Assembly (NCBI GenBank): GCA_016839165.1
Contig: CP069300.1
Coordinates: 4,340,001 to 4,404,000 of the forward strand
DNA length: 64,000 bases
Reading direction: 5' to 3'
Source of the DNA: Bradyrhizobium sp. PSBB068
Lineage (GTDB): Bacteria > Pseudomonadota > Alphaproteobacteria > Rhizobiales > Xanthobacteraceae
The notes under the pieces are model-generated. The model did not search any database and was not told the DNA's origin. It saw nothing but the letters and a program-made list of their open reading frames with translations. A program made the translations under genes and the position numbers. Positions within the stretch are counted from its first letter, which is position 1; every line of letters begins with the position of its first letter. Shown in pieces: positions 63,375 to 64,000 of the stretch.

Positions 63375-63406
63375 GCATTTAGTGCCAACTGCATTTGGCG
63401 CCAACT
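63375..63406. repeat. Tandem 16-bp repeat
   Basis: gcatttagtgccaact is directly followed by gcatttggcgccaact, differing at two positions. It lies 12 bp to the right of the FixK box, so it may be a second regulator site or a duplication. Confidence 0.6.
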
Positions 63407-63418
63407 TTGCAACTGCCC

Positions 63419-63446
63419 TTGTCCGCGCCTTGACCTATGGTAGCAT
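63419..63446 (+). promoter_or_regulatory. Possible promoter of the HdeD-like gene
   Basis: TTGTCC (63419-63424) and TAGCAT (63441-63446) are separated by 16 bp. Weak match; included because it lies in the right place upstream of 63476. Confidence 0.3.
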
Positions 63447-63475
63447 GGTTTGATCAAGCATTCGGGAGCGATACG

Positions 63476-64000
63476 ATGTCGACTGCGTCCAGCTCACCCG
63501 CCACACCTCCTCACAGCCTCGGATCCGGGCTTGCCAACCTTCGCGCGAAGTGGGGCTGGATCGTCGCCCTCGGCGTGATCTACCTGATCGCCGGCGTGCT
63601 CGCCTTCGGCAGCGTGTTCTTCGCCACCGTCGTCAGCGTGCTGTTCGTCGGCGCCATGATGATCGTCGCAGGCGTTGCTGAGATCATCAACGCGTTCCAG
63701 TTCAAGACCTGGGGCAAGTTCCTGTTCTGGCTGCTCCTCGGCGCGCTCTACGTCGTCGCGGGCTTCATTACCTTCGAGAACCCACTACTCGCCGCGGCGA
63801 CGCTGACGCTGTTCCTCGGCGTAGCTCTCGTGGTGTCCGGCATTGTCCGCATCTTCCTGGCGTTCGGCATGAACTCGGCCGCGCCGTGGGGCATGGTCGC
63901 GATCTCCGGGCTGATCACGCTCGTGCTCGGCGCCATGATCCTGGCGCGCTGGCCGGTGTCGAGCCTCTACGTGCTCGGCATCTTCCTCAGCGTCGACTTG
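63476..64000 (+). CDS. HdeD-family membrane protein (partial, cut by window end)
   Basis: The visible 175 codons begin MSTASSSPATPPHSLGSGLA and show six hydrophobic helices (GWIVALGVIYLIAGVLAFG, VVSVLFVGAMMIVAGVAEII, LFWLLLGALYVVAGFI, LTLFLGVALVVSGIVRIFL, GMVAISGLITLVLGAMILA). This is the HdeD/DUF308 fold linked to acid resistance. The stop codon lies beyond 64000, so only the last few residues are missing judged by family length (about 185-190). GGGAGCGATACG gives the ribosome site. Confidence 0.9.
   Translation, partial: MSTASSSPATPPHSLGSGLANLRAKWGWIVALGVIYLIAGVLAFGSVFFATVVSVLFVGAMMIVAGVAEIINAFQFKTWGKFLFWLLLGALYVVAGFITFENPLLAAATLTLFLGVALVVSGIVRIFLAFGMNSAAPWGMVAISGLITLVLGAMILARWPVSSLYVLGIFLSVDL

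Overview
The window looks like chromosomal DNA of an alphaproteobacterium of the Bradyrhizobium/Rhodopseudomonas group. This rests on the high GC content, an Omp25/Omp31-type porin-like barrel with its signal peptide, DUF2336 and single-PAS (PAS_5) proteins, CtrA-type boxes (TTAA-N7-TTAAC), a FixK/FNR box, and the hisI-folE / iscU-like / yidD / thrS neighbourhood. The species assignment is inference; no rRNA is present. I see no prophage, insertion sequence, CRISPR array or conjugation gene, so this reads as core chromosome with small accessory patches.

Layout. 1-4.1 kb: tRNA-Tyr, rlmB, two exported proteins, a NicO/UreH-type metal permease, a terminator with no gene in front of it, and tRNA-Thr. 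4.1-13.9 kb: small and poorly known proteins (DUF5658, several of about 60 residues), a DUF2652-SRPBCC fusion, an alpha/beta hydrolase operon, an outer-membrane barrel, a lipoprotein, a His-rich exported protein and a TPR protein. 13.9-22.1 kb: an MFS transporter, then a copper/silver island read leftwards (Met/Cys-rich protein, YtkA-like protein, CusB, CusA, cupredoxin, CusF). 22.2-25.9 kb: a two-subunit molybdenum hydroxylase divergent from a LysR regulator. 26-32.3 kb: S10 peptidase, NAD kinase, response regulator plus Hpt-like protein, DUF2336 protein and a lytic transglycosylase with a CtrA box. 32.4-42.1 kb: hisI, folE, iscU-like, two COG3904-like exported proteins, yidD, GrlR-like, MFS, thrS and a nitroreductase. 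42.2-48.2 kb: one very large autotransporter. 48.6-58.5 kb: signalling and membrane genes (GGDEF/EAL, patatin, CBS, rhomboid, PAS_5, class III adenylate cyclase, cupin) with a candidate small RNA and a second CtrA box. 58.7-64 kb: second TPR paralog, a PLP amino-acid decarboxylase, a GNAT whose end has been rewritten by a palindromic repeat, dodecin, and an HdeD-like protein cut by the window edge, with a FixK/FNR box between the last two.

How the parts fit. The copper island has a coherent periplasmic route: CusF-like chaperone and cupredoxin, CusB adaptor, CusA pump; but no outer-membrane channel gene is nearby. Signalling genes are dense (c-di-GMP, cAMP, receiver/Hpt, PAS), and two loci carry perfect CtrA-type boxes, which suggests cell-cycle or development-linked expression. 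The most promising undescribed items are the candidate small RNA with its own terminator beside the PAS_5/CtrA-box locus, the DUF2652-SRPBCC fusion, the FixK-box plus tandem-repeat control region, and the giant glycine-rich autotransporter.
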